The translations under genes were made by a program, and so were the position numbers. The notes under the pieces were generated by a model, which ran no database searches, was not told the DNA's origin, and saw nothing but the letters and a program-made list of their open reading frames with translations. Shown piece after piece: positions 26,522 through 34,757 of a stretch of 51,610 bases of DNA (position 1 is its first letter; every line of letters begins with the position of its first letter). This DNA is from Gemmatimonadales bacterium (GTDB taxonomy: Bacteria; Gemmatimonadota; Gemmatimonadetes; Gemmatimonadales; GWC2-71-9): positions 1-51,610 of the forward strand of contig JAHBVU010000022.1 of NCBI GenBank assembly GCA_019637315.1, given 5' to 3'.

Positions 26522-27442
26522 TCAGATTGGTTGCCGGTACCACGTCGTCAGGGGCACAGATGACATCATGGCCTGGAAGGCCCGAGCCACCCGGAGGCGT
26601 TCGGGGTCGCGCCGTGCCAGAATCCCGACGGTCCGCCCCGGCTCGGGCGGTCGGAACCGGAGGTAGCGTATCGGGCTGGGTCCGGTGTCGGCGAGCGCTG
26701 CCAGCGCCGGGAACACGGCGCACCCCACGCCCGCCCCTACCATGCCTCTCAGGGTCTCGAGGCCGGTGGCGTGGAAGGGAACCACGTCGAGCTCGCCTCG
26801 CCCGCAGAGGGCGATGGTTTGGTCGCGCAGGCAGTGGCCGTTCTCCATCAGAATCAGCTCGGTGCGGGCAACGTCGGTCAGGGCCAGCGCCTCCCGCCCG
26901 GCCAGGGGATGCCCATCCGGGACGGCCAGCACCAGTTCCTCTTCGAAGAGCGGGAGCTCGACCAGTCCATCCGACTCGATTGGGAAGGACAGGATGGCGC
27001 AGTCCAGTTTCCCCTCACGCACCATGGTAACCAGGGCGGCCGTTTGCTCTTCGTGGAAGAACGGCCTGGCCTCGGGGAATGCCTTCCTGACCGGGCCGAG
27101 CAGGTGCGGGATCAGGTATGGGCCGAGAGTCGGAATGAAGCCGAGTCGTAGCGGGCCCTCGATCACGGTGGCGCCAGCGGGGATAGTCAGGCCGTCGAGA
27201 TCTTTGAGCATCCGGTCGAACGTCTCGACCACGACCACGCCGGCTTCGCTGATATCGCAGCGCCGGGAGGTCCGGTGAAAAAGCGTCTTGCCCAGGGCAG
27301 ACTCGACCCGTCGGACCAGGGCAGACAGCGAGGGCTGAGTTATCCCCGCCTCCCTGGCCGCTCGTCCGAAGTGCCGGTGTCGCGCCAGGAGGGTAATGGC
27401 GTACAGGTCCCGGAGGGCGAGATCACGGAGATTGATCGACAT
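26522..27442 (-). CDS. oxyR: LysR family hydrogen peroxide sensor OxyR
   Basis: A 306-residue LysR-type regulator closely patterned on OxyR. The helix-turn-helix is around FGRAAREAGITQPSLSALV. The sensor domain keeps both redox cysteines in GHCLRDQTIALC with the same 9-residue spacing as Cys199 and Cys208 of E. coli OxyR, plus the ATGLETLRGMVGAG segment. Peroxide would form a disulfide and switch on defence genes. No catalase or peroxiredoxin gene is adjacent. It lies between clpP and clpX, with its own upstream region holding a CTAT-N16-ATAG inverted pair (27446-27469), possibly for autoregulation. Confidence 0.92.
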   Translation of the reverse strand: MSINLRDLALRDLYAITLLARHRHFGRAAREAGITQPSLSALVRRVESALGKTLFHRTSRRCDISEAGVVVVETFDRMLKDLDGLTIPAGATVIEGPLRLGFIPTLGPYLIPHLLGPVRKAFPEARPFFHEEQTAALVTMVREGKLDCAILSFPIESDGLVELPLFEEELVLAVPDGHPLAGREALALTDVARTELILMENGHCLRDQTIALCGRGELDVVPFHATGLETLRGMVGAGVGCAVFPALAALADTGPSPIRYLRFRPPEPGRTVGILARRDPERLRVARAFQAMMSSVPLTTWYRQPI

Positions 27443-27506
27443 GGTCTATGTAATGTAGCCTGGCGATAGTCAATTGTGATGGAAGGTGGCTTGGCTACGC
27501 GCATAG

Positions 27507-27537
27507 AAAAGAGGCGGAACCACCGGGCTCCGCCTCT
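27507..27537 (-). terminator. Rho-independent terminator after clpP
   Basis: On the minus strand AGAGGCGGA, a 10-base loop and TCCGCCTCT give a perfect 9-bp stem followed by TTT, 27 bases after the clpP stop. It ends the tig-clpP unit before oxyR. Confidence 0.9.
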
Positions 27538-27563
27538 CTCTGATCCGACCCCCGGAGATAGGC

Positions 27564-28181
27564 TTATTTGGCGTCCGGGGTCGAGCCGGCGCGGGGTTCG
27601 AAAATCTGATCGATAATGCCGTACGCCTTGGCTTCCTCGGCCGACATGTAGCGGTCCCGGTCCGAGTCCCGTTCGATGGCCTCGATTGGCTGACCGGTAT
27701 GCTTCGCGAACAGCCGGTTCATCGTGTGCCGCGTATGCAGAATCTCGCGGGCGGCAATCTCGATGTCGGCGGCGGTACCCTGCGAGCCACCTGACGGCTG
27801 GTGGATCATGATCCGGGCGTGGGGCAGGGCAGCGCGCTTGCCCTTGGTGCCCGTTGCGAGGAGGAAGGCGCCCATCGAGGCTGCCATACCCATGCAGATC
27901 GTGTTGACCGGCGCCCGCAGGTGCTGCATCGTGTCGTAGATCGCGATGCCGCTGTGGACGTGGCCGCCCGGCGAGTTGATGTACATGTAGATGTCTTTCT
28001 CGGGATTGTCTGCGTCGAGAAAGAGCAGCTGCGCAATGATGATGTTGGCCACGTCATCATTGATTGGCGCGCCGAGAAAGACGATCCGGTCCATCAGCAG
28101 GCGCGAGAAAATGTCGTAGCTCCGCTCGCCGCGCGGTGACCGCTCGATGATGTACGGGGGATACAGCATGGTCGTGCTCAT
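27564..28181 (-). CDS. clpP: ATP-dependent Clp protease proteolytic subunit ClpP
   Basis: A 205-residue serine peptidase. The catalytic triad is visible: Ser in [14 protein letters not shown], His in [11 protein letters not shown] and Asp in [10 protein letters not shown]. The start is the ATG at 28181, two bases after the tig stop; a TTG two codons earlier overlaps tig. ClpP assembles as two heptamers and degrades proteins delivered by ClpX. tig-clpP coupling is widespread in bacteria. Confidence 0.97.
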   Translation of the reverse strand: MSTTMLYPPYIIERSPRGERSYDIFSRLLMDRIVFLGAPINDDVANIIIAQLLFLDADNPEKDIYMYINSPGGHVHSGIAIYDTMQHLRAPVNTICMGMAASMGAFLLATGTKGKRAALPHARIMIHQPSGGSQGTAADIEIAAREILHTRHTMNRLFAKHTGQPIEAIERDSDRDRYMSAEEAKAYGIIDQIFEPRAGSTPDAK

Positions 28182-28183
28182 GC

Positions 28184-29431
28184 TCAACCCTTGTCGATGG
28201 TGGATTGGCCGATCAGAAAGGCAAAGACTTTGTCTTCCGTGATGCTGCGCTCGAGCTCGCCCAGACGCTTGGCCTTCTCGAGCTGTCCGTAGACTTCGCC
28301 GAACGAGACACCCCGCGCGTCGGCCAGCGCCTTGATCCGCTCGTCCATCTCGGTTTCGTTGGCGAACAGATTGTTGGCCTCTGCGATGGCGCCCAGAGCC
28401 AGTTCACGCCGGACCTGACGTTCAGCCACCGGGCGGAACTCGCCGTAAAAGCGGTCCTGCTGCTCGTGCGGAATGTTGTACGCGTGCAGGTAGGCGTGCA
28501 GGGTGCGTTCAACCATCGAACGCGGCGCTTCGATGTTGTTACGGCTGATGACCTGCTCGATCAGCGCTTCGCGGACGCCCTGGTCGGCTTCGCGCTCGGC
28601 GGAGCGTTCGAGGTCGGCCCGCACGCCCGCGGTCAGGGCCGCGACATCGTCGAAGTCGCCGACCGATTTGGCAAACGCGTCGTCGAGTTGCGGGAGTTCC
28701 TGGCGCTTGACCTCGTGCACTGTGATATGCACGCTGCGCGCCTGGCCGCGGCGGGATTCATCCGGATGGTCGTCGGGGAAGCGGATCTCGGTCTCGGCCG
28801 ACTCGCCCGGCTTGAGCTTGAGAATCTGCTCCTCGAGGGCGGGCAGCGCCTGGCCTTGGCCGATGACGATGGTGTAGGGCTGTGCGGGCTTCCGCTCGCC
28901 ATCCTCGATGGCGGCAACTTCGACCCGAACCATGTTGCCCTCGACTGGGGCAGCATCGTCGACCGGCAGCCAGGCCGCTTTGCTTTCGCGCAGCTGATCG
29001 AGCTGCTCGGTGACCATCTCGTCGGTGACCGGCGGCACGGTGCGTTGGACCGAGAGGCCGCTCACCTGATCGACCTTGATCTCGGGCCGGACCTCGACCT
29101 GCAACTCGAATTCGACCGCCTGGCCGTCTTCGAACTTCAGGTTGCGAACGCTCGGATCGGCAATCGGCTTGAGGTCTTCCGCGGTTCGGGCCTGCTCCCA
29201 GCTCTCGCGGAGCACCTCCTCGACGACGTACTGCTTGATGGCGTCGCCGAACCGCTTCCGGACGACGGCAACCGGAGCCTTGCCCTGGCGGAAGCCGGGA
29301 AGCCGGACCTGCCGGCTGTACTGAGCGACAGCCCGGTCTTCGGCGGCTTTGACCCGCTCGACCGGTACCGTGACTTGAAATGCTTTGGAGGCCGCGTCTT
29401 CGGCCGTCTTGACGATCGTGATGTCGGACAT
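28184..29431 (-). CDS. tig: Trigger factor, ribosome-associated chaperone
   Basis: A 415-residue trigger factor. The ribosome-docking signature is [12 protein letters not shown] near residue 45. The PPIase domain (about 150-240) and the two-part C-terminal chaperone domain follow. It is slightly shorter than E. coli Tig (432). It binds nascent chains at the ribosome exit and speeds proline isomerisation. There is no obvious Shine-Dalgarno before the ATG. Confidence 0.96.
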   Translation of the reverse strand: MSDITIVKTAEDAASKAFQVTVPVERVKAAEDRAVAQYSRQVRLPGFRQGKAPVAVVRKRFGDAIKQYVVEEVLRESWEQARTAEDLKPIADPSVRNLKFEDGQAVEFELQVEVRPEIKVDQVSGLSVQRTVPPVTDEMVTEQLDQLRESKAAWLPVDDAAPVEGNMVRVEVAAIEDGERKPAQPYTIVIGQGQALPALEEQILKLKPGESAETEIRFPDDHPDESRRGQARSVHITVHEVKRQELPQLDDAFAKSVGDFDDVAALTAGVRADLERSAEREADQGVREALIEQVISRNNIEAPRSMVERTLHAYLHAYNIPHEQQDRFYGEFRPVAERQVRRELALGAIAEANNLFANETEMDERIKALADARGVSFGEVYGQLEKAKRLGELERSITEDKVFAFLIGQSTIDKG

Positions 29432-29512
29432 AGCCCGGAAACATAATGGTACGGGGCCCGGGCCGGGGGGCCACCTCGTGCAGGCTCCTGGCGGCGTGCC
29501 GGGAGGGGCGGC

Positions 29513-29797
29513 TCAGGGGTCGACGGCCTGCCTGGTCATCGCGGGGTTGGGCTGGGTGCTGCTGACCGCTTCGACGACCAGCTTGAGGGTGAACGTCACC
29601 GCCGGCGTACCGAGCCCGACCCCCAGGAGCAGCAGATTGGCGGCGAGAATCCGTCCGGTCCAGCGATTGACCAGCTCCCGGTTGCGGGTCAGGAGCACGG
29701 CTGCGATCGCGGCGCCGTTGAGCAGCAGGAACGCAAGAGCCGCGAGCCGAAAGACCGTGCTTCCGAATGCCCCGATGCCGTCAGCAAACGCTTCCAA
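29513..29797 (-). CDS. Small two-helix membrane protein of unknown function
   Basis: A 94-residue protein starting at a TTG that has GGAGGT five bases upstream; earlier in-frame starts would run into the tRNA-Leu gene. Two transmembrane helices are clear: LAALAFLLLNGAAIAAVLL and ILAANLLLLGVGLGTPAV, joined by a basic loop (TRNRELVNRW). The C-terminal tail is polar. I know no family for it and SecG, often near tRNA-Leu, does not fit. It lies between the tRNA and tig on the same strand. Confidence 0.65.
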   Translation of the reverse strand: MEAFADGIGAFGSTVFRLAALAFLLLNGAAIAAVLLTRNRELVNRWTGRILAANLLLLGVGLGTPAVTFTLKLVVEAVSSTQPNPAMTRQAVDP

Positions 29798-29869
29798 GGG
29801 CCACCTCCAAGCGAGGGGATGGTGCTCCGCCGAGTTGTATTTCGTTGCGCGGCGAGTAGGGCCGGCGGA

Positions 29870-29951
29870 TGCGAACGGCGGGAGTTGAACCCGCACCCCG
29901 TATGGGACAGGATCCTAAGTCCTGCGCGTCTGCCAGTTTCGCCACGTTCGC
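29870..29951 (-). tRNA. tRNA-Leu, anticodon UAG
   Basis: On the minus strand, GCGAACG pairs with CGTTCGC in the acceptor stem with A as discriminator. The anticodon arm CAGGA/TCCTG encloses CTTAGGA, giving UAG (29915-29917). The T arm contains GGGTTCAACTCCC. A long variable arm fits a leucine tRNA. CCA is not encoded. The UAG anticodon can read CUN codons. Confidence 0.96.
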
Positions 29952-30046
29952 GAGATGTGCTATGTAAACAGTACAAGCTTTGGGATGCGTCCGCGAGAGG
30001 TTGTTTCGCCCTGCAACCTCAATCCACCTCGAGGGCTGGACTGCCG

Positions 30047-30427
30047 TCAGGGGCGCCGATGTTTCAGCAGAGCGATGCGGCAGCGTGCGCCCTCGGCATC
30101 GACTTCGTCGAGGAGTTCGGAGGCGGGTGCGACTGACCCCGCCCTCGCTGTGGACTCGATGTAGTCGCACATCCCGGCCAGGGCCGTCGCCCCCAGTGTA
30201 GCGGCAGCGCCCTTGAGCGCATGGGCCGCGCGTCGGGTTGCGGCGACGTCGCCTGCCTCGACCGTCTGGCGCAGCATGGCGATCCGCGACGGTAGGTCGG
30301 CAAGAAACATGTCGATCAGCTCAGTGACGATGTCCGGCTCGTTCTCGCCCTGGAGGGCCCGATAGCCGTCGAGAACGTTCAAGTCGATCGTCGTGCATGT
30401 GCCGTGAATCTGCAGAGCCATACCCAT
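30047..30427 (-). CDS. Hpt domain phosphotransfer protein
   Basis: A 126-residue single-domain protein. AAHALKGAAATLGA carries the phospho-accepting His of an Hpt four-helix bundle; DIVTELIDMFLADLPSRIAML before it is the family's first long helix. Such proteins pass phosphate between hybrid histidine kinases and response regulators. No kinase is adjacent. The only receiver in the window is that fused to the GspE-like ATPase, and nothing shows that the two interact. ATGs at 30427 and 30421 are both possible starts. Confidence 0.88.
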   Translation of the reverse strand: MGMALQIHGTCTTIDLNVLDGYRALQGENEPDIVTELIDMFLADLPSRIAMLRQTVEAGDVAATRRAAHALKGAAATLGATALAGMCDYIESTARAGSVAPASELLDEVDAEGARCRIALLKHRRP

Positions 30428-30558
30428 CTCGCGCCGGGGTGAGGGAAACGCGCAGTCTCCTCAAGGATCGGCTCGGACTAGAAAAGCTTGAGGGCTGTGT
30501 TAGATTCATCGCCCTGTAAGTGGTTGTTCGACTTCGACTTCCAACGTTGGAAATGGTG

Positions 30559-30915
30559 ATGCGCATCACAGCCCGGGGTTCCGTTCGAGCGCTGGTCGTG
30601 GCGGCGGTAGTGCTGATAGTGGGGTGCGAGCGGGGGGACCGCCGCCTGAATTCCCTGACTGTCGGTATTTCCAAGGACAGCGCCTCGGCTGTCATGGGCG
30701 GGGTCGCCCCGAAGCGCACCGACCCTTATCTCTATCAGGGGCAGTACATCGAGACGATGTTTTACCCCCGGCTTGGCAAGACCAATCCGGAGGATCTCGA
30801 GGATCGCCGGATGTCGCCGCTGGTGGTCATCAACGGCACTTTGGTTGGCTGGGGCTGGAACTTCTGGGATTCCGTCGCCTCGGCCAACGGAATTCCGGTT
30901 GCCAAGCCGAAATAA
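30559..30915 (+). CDS. Small lipoprotein, DUF3192/SmpA-like
   Basis: A 118-residue lipoprotein. The ATG at 30559 gives MRITARGSVRALVVAAVVLIVGC, here a basic start, hydrophobic core and lipobox LIVGC; an ATG at 30553 is an alternative. The mature part (LTVGISKDSASAVMG ... GQYIETMFYP ... PLVVINGTLVGWGWNFW) resembles small SmpA/OmlA-type or DUF3192 lipoproteins, where a short helix pair precedes a beta sheet. Membership is tentative. It is followed by a strong terminator and faces htrA tail to tail. Confidence 0.75.
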   Translation: MRITARGSVRALVVAAVVLIVGCERGDRRLNSLTVGISKDSASAVMGGVAPKRTDPYLYQGQYIETMFYPRLGKTNPEDLEDRRMSPLVVINGTLVGWGWNFWDSVASANGIPVAKPK

Positions 30916-30934
30916 CTAAGGGTCGCGAAAGGCG

Positions 30935-30970
30935 AGAGGGCAGCCCGGCGTCGCCGAGCTGCCCTCTTTT
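30935..30970. terminator. Strong terminator between convergent lipoprotein and htrA genes
   Basis: AGAGGGCAGC and GCTGCCCTCT form a perfect 10-bp stem with a 13-base loop and end in TTTT on the plus strand. The loop has its own small CGGCG/CGCCG-like stem. It ends the lipoprotein transcript; the minus-strand side lacks an equal T-run but may still slow htrA transcription. Confidence 0.92.
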
Positions 30971-30987
30971 GCTGCCCTTTGGGCGGC

Positions 30988-32595
30988 CTATTTCAGCCGG
31001 ACCCGAACGATCCGCGTGGTGGGTCGTTCGTCGCCTCTGGCGTACTGCAGCACGTTGAGCGACACCACGGTTCCTGGCGGGTAGGAACGGAGCACCGCGC
31101 TCAGTTCCGCTTCGTTGCCGACGGGTTTGTCTTCCACCGCCGTGATGATGTTGATCAGCCCGCCGCTGATCAGCAGGCCATCCGCAGGACCGTACGGATC
31201 GACCGACTCGACGACAACGCCCTTGGCCGTAGCGGGAAGCCGCAGCTGCTGAGCCATCTCGCTGGAGAGAGCCGAACCGTTGATGCCGAGCCGCTCGCGC
31301 AGCGCGGAAGATGCATCGGTGCCTGGTGCGGCCGCGCCGCCCGCCACCTGGGTTTCGGGAGACGTCGCGTCTTGTCCGATGAGGCGGACGTCAAAGGTAC
31401 GTCGGGTGCCACCTTTGCGTGCCACTTCGACCTTGACGGATTCGCCCGCCCGCCGGAAGCCCACGAGCTGCTGCAGCTGGGCAACGTACTCGACCCGCTG
31501 CCCGTCGACGCCGATCACGATGTCGCCCTGCTGCAATCCTGCGTTCCTCGCGGGCGAGTTGGCCGGGAAATCGTTGATCTTGGCGCCGTAGACGCCGTCG
31601 AGACCGGCCCATTCGGCATCCTCGGGCGAGGCGTCGGTGACCTGAACGCCGAGGGCCGCGCGCTCCACTTTGCCCTTGGAGATCAGCTGGTCCATCACCT
31701 GCCGGGCCAGGTCGATCGGAATGGCAAAGGCATAGCCTGCGCTGACGCCCGTCGGACTGAAGATCGCGGAGTTGATTCCGATCACCTCGCCTCGGACGTT
31801 AAGCAGCGGACCGCCGCTGTTGCCGCGGTTGATTGCCGCATCGGTCTGGATGAAGTCCTGGATCGACCGCTCCGAAAACCCCGGGAGGGGCAGCTGACCG
31901 CGGCCCTTGGCGCTGATGATGCCGGAGGTGACGGTGAAGCTCAGGTTCTCCGACAGCGGGTTACCGACAGCCAGCACCCATTCGCCGACCCGGGACCGAG
32001 TGCTCGAGCCGAGTTGAACCGGTCGAAGCGTGGTGCCGCGGGCCGCTTCAATCTTGATGACGGCAACGTCGGTGGTTGGGTCGGTCCCGATGACCTTTGC
32101 GGGGTACTCGCGACGGTCGAGCATCCGCACCATGACCTGATCGGCGCCGTCGACGACGTGGTTGTTGGTCAGGATGTAGCCGTCTTTCGAAACCACGAAT
32201 CCGGACCCTGAGCCGGTCTCGACCTGAGGCTCGTTGCGACCGCGGTTCCTGGGTCCGAAGAACTCCTCGAAGCCCTGGGGTACCCGCCGCTGATCGACGA
32301 CCCGTTCGGTCCGTCGGGAGCGGATGTACACCACACTCGGCCGGACGGTCTCGGCGACATCGGCAAAGGCATCCGAGAGACTGATCAGCGAAGCGGCCGC
32401 CGACCCGGTGGGGGCGGTGGCCCGCTCTTCGGTTTGCGGGTTCAACGCCGGAATCACTGCGCCCGTGACTGATTTTCGTTCCTGGGCGAGGCTGGTGGAT
32501 GGAACATCGAGGAGGCTGGCGAACAGCAGGCCAATCACAAACGCAAAGGCCACCAAGCCACCGAATTTGAGCCAGTTCAACGAGCGTACGGACAT
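30988..32595 (-). CDS. HtrA/DegP-family serine protease with two PDZ domains
   Basis: A 535-residue periplasmic protease with an uncleaved or signal-anchor helix (VAFAFVIGLLFASLL). The trypsin-like domain has the triad His near 146 (TNNHVVDG), Asp near 176 (DPTTDVAVIKI) and Ser near 260 (NRGNSGGPL). PDZ1 is at about 300-390 and PDZ2 at about 420-530. It degrades or refolds damaged envelope proteins. A -10-like TATACT lies upstream on the minus strand near 32688, without a matching -35. Confidence 0.95.
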   Translation of the reverse strand: MSVRSLNWLKFGGLVAFAFVIGLLFASLLDVPSTSLAQERKSVTGAVIPALNPQTEERATAPTGSAAASLISLSDAFADVAETVRPSVVYIRSRRTERVVDQRRVPQGFEEFFGPRNRGRNEPQVETGSGSGFVVSKDGYILTNNHVVDGADQVMVRMLDRREYPAKVIGTDPTTDVAVIKIEAARGTTLRPVQLGSSTRSRVGEWVLAVGNPLSENLSFTVTSGIISAKGRGQLPLPGFSERSIQDFIQTDAAINRGNSGGPLLNVRGEVIGINSAIFSPTGVSAGYAFAIPIDLARQVMDQLISKGKVERAALGVQVTDASPEDAEWAGLDGVYGAKINDFPANSPARNAGLQQGDIVIGVDGQRVEYVAQLQQLVGFRRAGESVKVEVARKGGTRRTFDVRLIGQDATSPETQVAGGAAAPGTDASSALRERLGINGSALSSEMAQQLRLPATAKGVVVESVDPYGPADGLLISGGLINIITAVEDKPVGNEAELSAVLRSYPPGTVVSLNVLQYARGDERPTTRIVRVRLK

Positions 32596-32811
32596 AGGCG
32601 TTCCACGTCCCTGATAGTGCGCCGACCGAGTTGCTGGGCCGATCGGGGCTGCGGCGCGTCACTCTGGAGAACCCCCGACCCCCTAAGTATATCAAGCAAT
32701 GGATGCGCCACTAGGGACAGAGGTCGCAGCCTGGGCAGCGGTGATTCGGCGTCGGCGGGCTGTTCGGGGCCCTTCGATGGGGGGGAGCTTCGCTCCAGTC
32801 GTCTAGTGGAT

Positions 32812-32910
32812 ATGAACGCCCTTCGCACCCGGCTTGGTGCCGTCATCATTCTCGTCGTCGGACTCGTCGTTGGCCTTGGCCAATGGGGAGCGGACGCGAG
32901 CTTGTGCTAA
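32812..32910 (+). CDS. Candidate branched-chain amino acid leader peptide of the ilv operon
   Basis: A 32-codon frame ending in TAA, 119 bases before ilvD. From codon 11 to 22 it reads VIILVVGLVVGL, a dense run of Val, Ile and Leu, the end products of the ilv pathway. E. coli IlvL is also 32 residues with a similar run. Three of its six Leu codons are CTT. No Shine-Dalgarno is visible. Alternative hairpins follow directly. It probably has no protein function; ribosome pausing on it would control transcription into ilvD. A tiny membrane protein cannot be fully excluded. Confidence 0.75.
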   Translation: MNALRTRLGAVIILVVGLVVGLGQWGADASLC

Positions 32911-32999
32911 CGTAGCGAGCCAGTCCCCTCCCCGGTTCTCGGGAGGGGTGAGCAGCCGAAGCGGCCCCTCTCGATGATCCGGAGGGGCCGTTCGCGTTT
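32885..32999 (+). promoter_or_regulatory. Candidate transcription attenuator of the ilv operon
   Basis: Hand folding shows: segment 1 CCCCTCCC (32925-32932) pairing with segment 2 GGGAGGGG (32941-32948); segment 3 CGGCCCCTC (32962-32970) pairing with segment 4 GAGGGGCCG (32982-32990), then TTCGCGTTT; and segments 2 and 3 pairing instead over about 9 bp. GGGGAG (32885-32890) inside the leader frame can also pair with CTCCCC in segment 1. The T-run is poor, so segment 3:4 may be a weak terminator. A palindrome GAGCAGCTGCTC (33004-33015) lies just before the ilvD Shine-Dalgarno and could act on translation. Confidence 0.65.
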
Positions 33000-33029
33000 C
33001 CGGGAGCAGCTGCTCTCCGAGGTTCTTTC

Positions 33030-34757
33030 ATGTTGTCCGACCGTATCAAGCGAGGCGCATCCCGGGCGCCGCACCGCAGTCTGCTGCGCGCCACTGGCGC
33101 GATCCGGAGCGAGGCGGATTTCGACCGCCCCTTCATCGCGGTCTGTAACTCCTATGTCGAGATCGTCCCGGGGCACACCCACCTCCAGGAGTTCGGCCGG
33201 CTGGTCAAAGACGCGATTCGCGCTGCCGGCGGGATTCCGTTCGAGTTCAATACCATCGGGGTCGACGACGGGATCGTGATGGGACACGAGGGCATGCGCT
33301 ACTCGCTGCCGTCGCGCGAACTGATTGCCGACGCGGTCGAGACCATGGTGGCTGCGCATTGCTTCGACGGCCTGATCTGTCTGCCCAACTGCGACAAGAT
33401 CGTACCCGGGATGCTGATGGGCGCGGCCCGGGTCGACCTGCCGACCGTATTCGTCTCGGGTGGCCCCATGAAGGCGGGCCGAAGCCGAACCGGTCAGGCC
33501 ATCGATCTCGTTTCGGTCTTCGAAGGCGTTGGTGCGCATGCCGCCGGGCGGATCGATGATGCGGACTTGCTGGACCTCGAACGCTCCGCCTGCCCTACCT
33601 GCGGCAGTTGCAGCGGCATGTTCACTGCCAACTCGATGAACTGCATCGTCGAGGCGCTGGGCCTGGGCTTGTCAGGGAGCGGCACCGCGCTCGCGATCTC
33701 CGACGAGCGACGAGCCCTGCTCACGGCCTCGGCGGAGGCGCTGCTGGCGGCCGTGCGTGAAGGACGGCGCTTTCGGGACGTGGTAACGGCGGTGTCGCTC
33801 GACAACGCCGTGGCGCTCGATTCCGCCCTTGGCGGTTCGTCGAACACCGTACTGCATCTGCTGGCGCTGGCGCGAGAGGCGGAAGTGCCGTACTCGATTG
33901 CTCGCTTCGACGCGGTCGCACGGCGGACGCCCCATCTTGCCAAGCTGGCGCCCGCCTGGGATGGCAATCGGCAGTGGCACATCGAGGACCTTCATCTGGC
34001 CGGCGGGGTTGGGGCCGTGCTTGCTGAGCTGTCCCGTTCGCCTGATCTGGTCGATCCAGCCGCCGTGACGGTCGAGGGCGGCCCGCTGCGAGGCCGATTC
34101 CGATCCGGCGCCCGCGCCGAGGGTGGGGCGGTTCGCTCGATCGACGACGCCCACTCGCCCACGGGGGGCCTGGAGGTCCTCTTCGGGGATCTCGCGCCGG
34201 ATGGGGCGGTCATCAAGACCGGTGCGCTGGAGCCGGGATGCCGAGGCTTTACCGGGCCGGCCCGCGTCTTCGAAAGCGAAGAAGAGGCGCTCGATGGGGC
34301 GCGCACCGGGGTGATTCAGCCTGGTGACGTTGTGGTGGTGCGTTTCGAAGGCCCCCGGGGCGGCCCCGGAATGCGGGAGATGCTCGCACTGACGAGCTTC
34401 CTCAAGGGGTCACCGTTGTCGTCGTCGGTGGCGCTGATTACCGATGGCCGCTTCTCGGGTGGCACTCGGGGCCTCTGTGTCGGCCACGTCAGTCCTGAAG
34501 CTGCGGCAGGCGGGCCGATCGGTCGTCTCGTCGACGGCGATCCCATCCGGATCGATCTCGCCGCGGGCCGACTCGATGTCGACGGCGGTGAGGATCGGCT
34601 GGCGGCGCGGACGCTGGCCCGCTCGAACCGGGCCATGCCGCAGCGCGGCTGGCTGGCGCGCTATGCGGCCCTGGTCGGCAGCGCGAGCGACGGCGCCGTA
34701 CTGGGGCTTGAGGCCATACCCCTGCGCCTGGAGGATGCGTGCCTGGCGACACGGTAA
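33030..34757 (+). CDS. ilvD: Dihydroxy-acid dehydratase
   Basis: A 575-residue IlvD. The iron-sulfur cluster Cys residues lie in LPNCDKIVPG and CPTCGSCSGMF, with the substrate loop GRFSGGTRGLCVGH near the end. It dehydrates the dihydroxy acids made by IlvC to the keto acids for valine and isoleucine. GAGG seven bases before the ATG sets the start. Being first in the operon, ahead of ilvB, it lies directly behind the leader. It overlaps ilvB by 19 bases. Confidence 0.96.
   Translation: MLSDRIKRGASRAPHRSLLRATGAIRSEADFDRPFIAVCNSYVEIVPGHTHLQEFGRLVKDAIRAAGGIPFEFNTIGVDDGIVMGHEGMRYSLPSRELIADAVETMVAAHCFDGLICLPNCDKIVPGMLMGAARVDLPTVFVSGGPMKAGRSRTGQAIDLVSVFEGVGAHAAGRIDDADLLDLERSACPTCGSCSGMFTANSMNCIVEALGLGLSGSGTALAISDERRALLTASAEALLAAVREGRRFRDVVTAVSLDNAVALDSALGGSSNTVLHLLALAREAEVPYSIARFDAVARRTPHLAKLAPAWDGNRQWHIEDLHLAGGVGAVLAELSRSPDLVDPAAVTVEGGPLRGRFRSGARAEGGAVRSIDDAHSPTGGLEVLFGDLAPDGAVIKTGALEPGCRGFTGPARVFESEEEALDGARTGVIQPGDVVVVRFEGPRGGPGMREMLALTSFLKGSPLSSSVALITDGRFSGGTRGLCVGHVSPEAAAGGPIGRLVDGDPIRIDLAAGRLDVDGGEDRLAARTLARSNRAMPQRGWLARYAALVGSASDGAVLGLEAIPLRLEDACLATR

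Noticed and set aside
29870-29951. Integration site at tRNA-Leu
   Set aside because: No integrase and no direct repeat of the tRNA end was noticed in the window.
30979-32211. 410-codon open frame opposite htrA
   Set aside because: Shadow of a certain protease gene, no domain seen.
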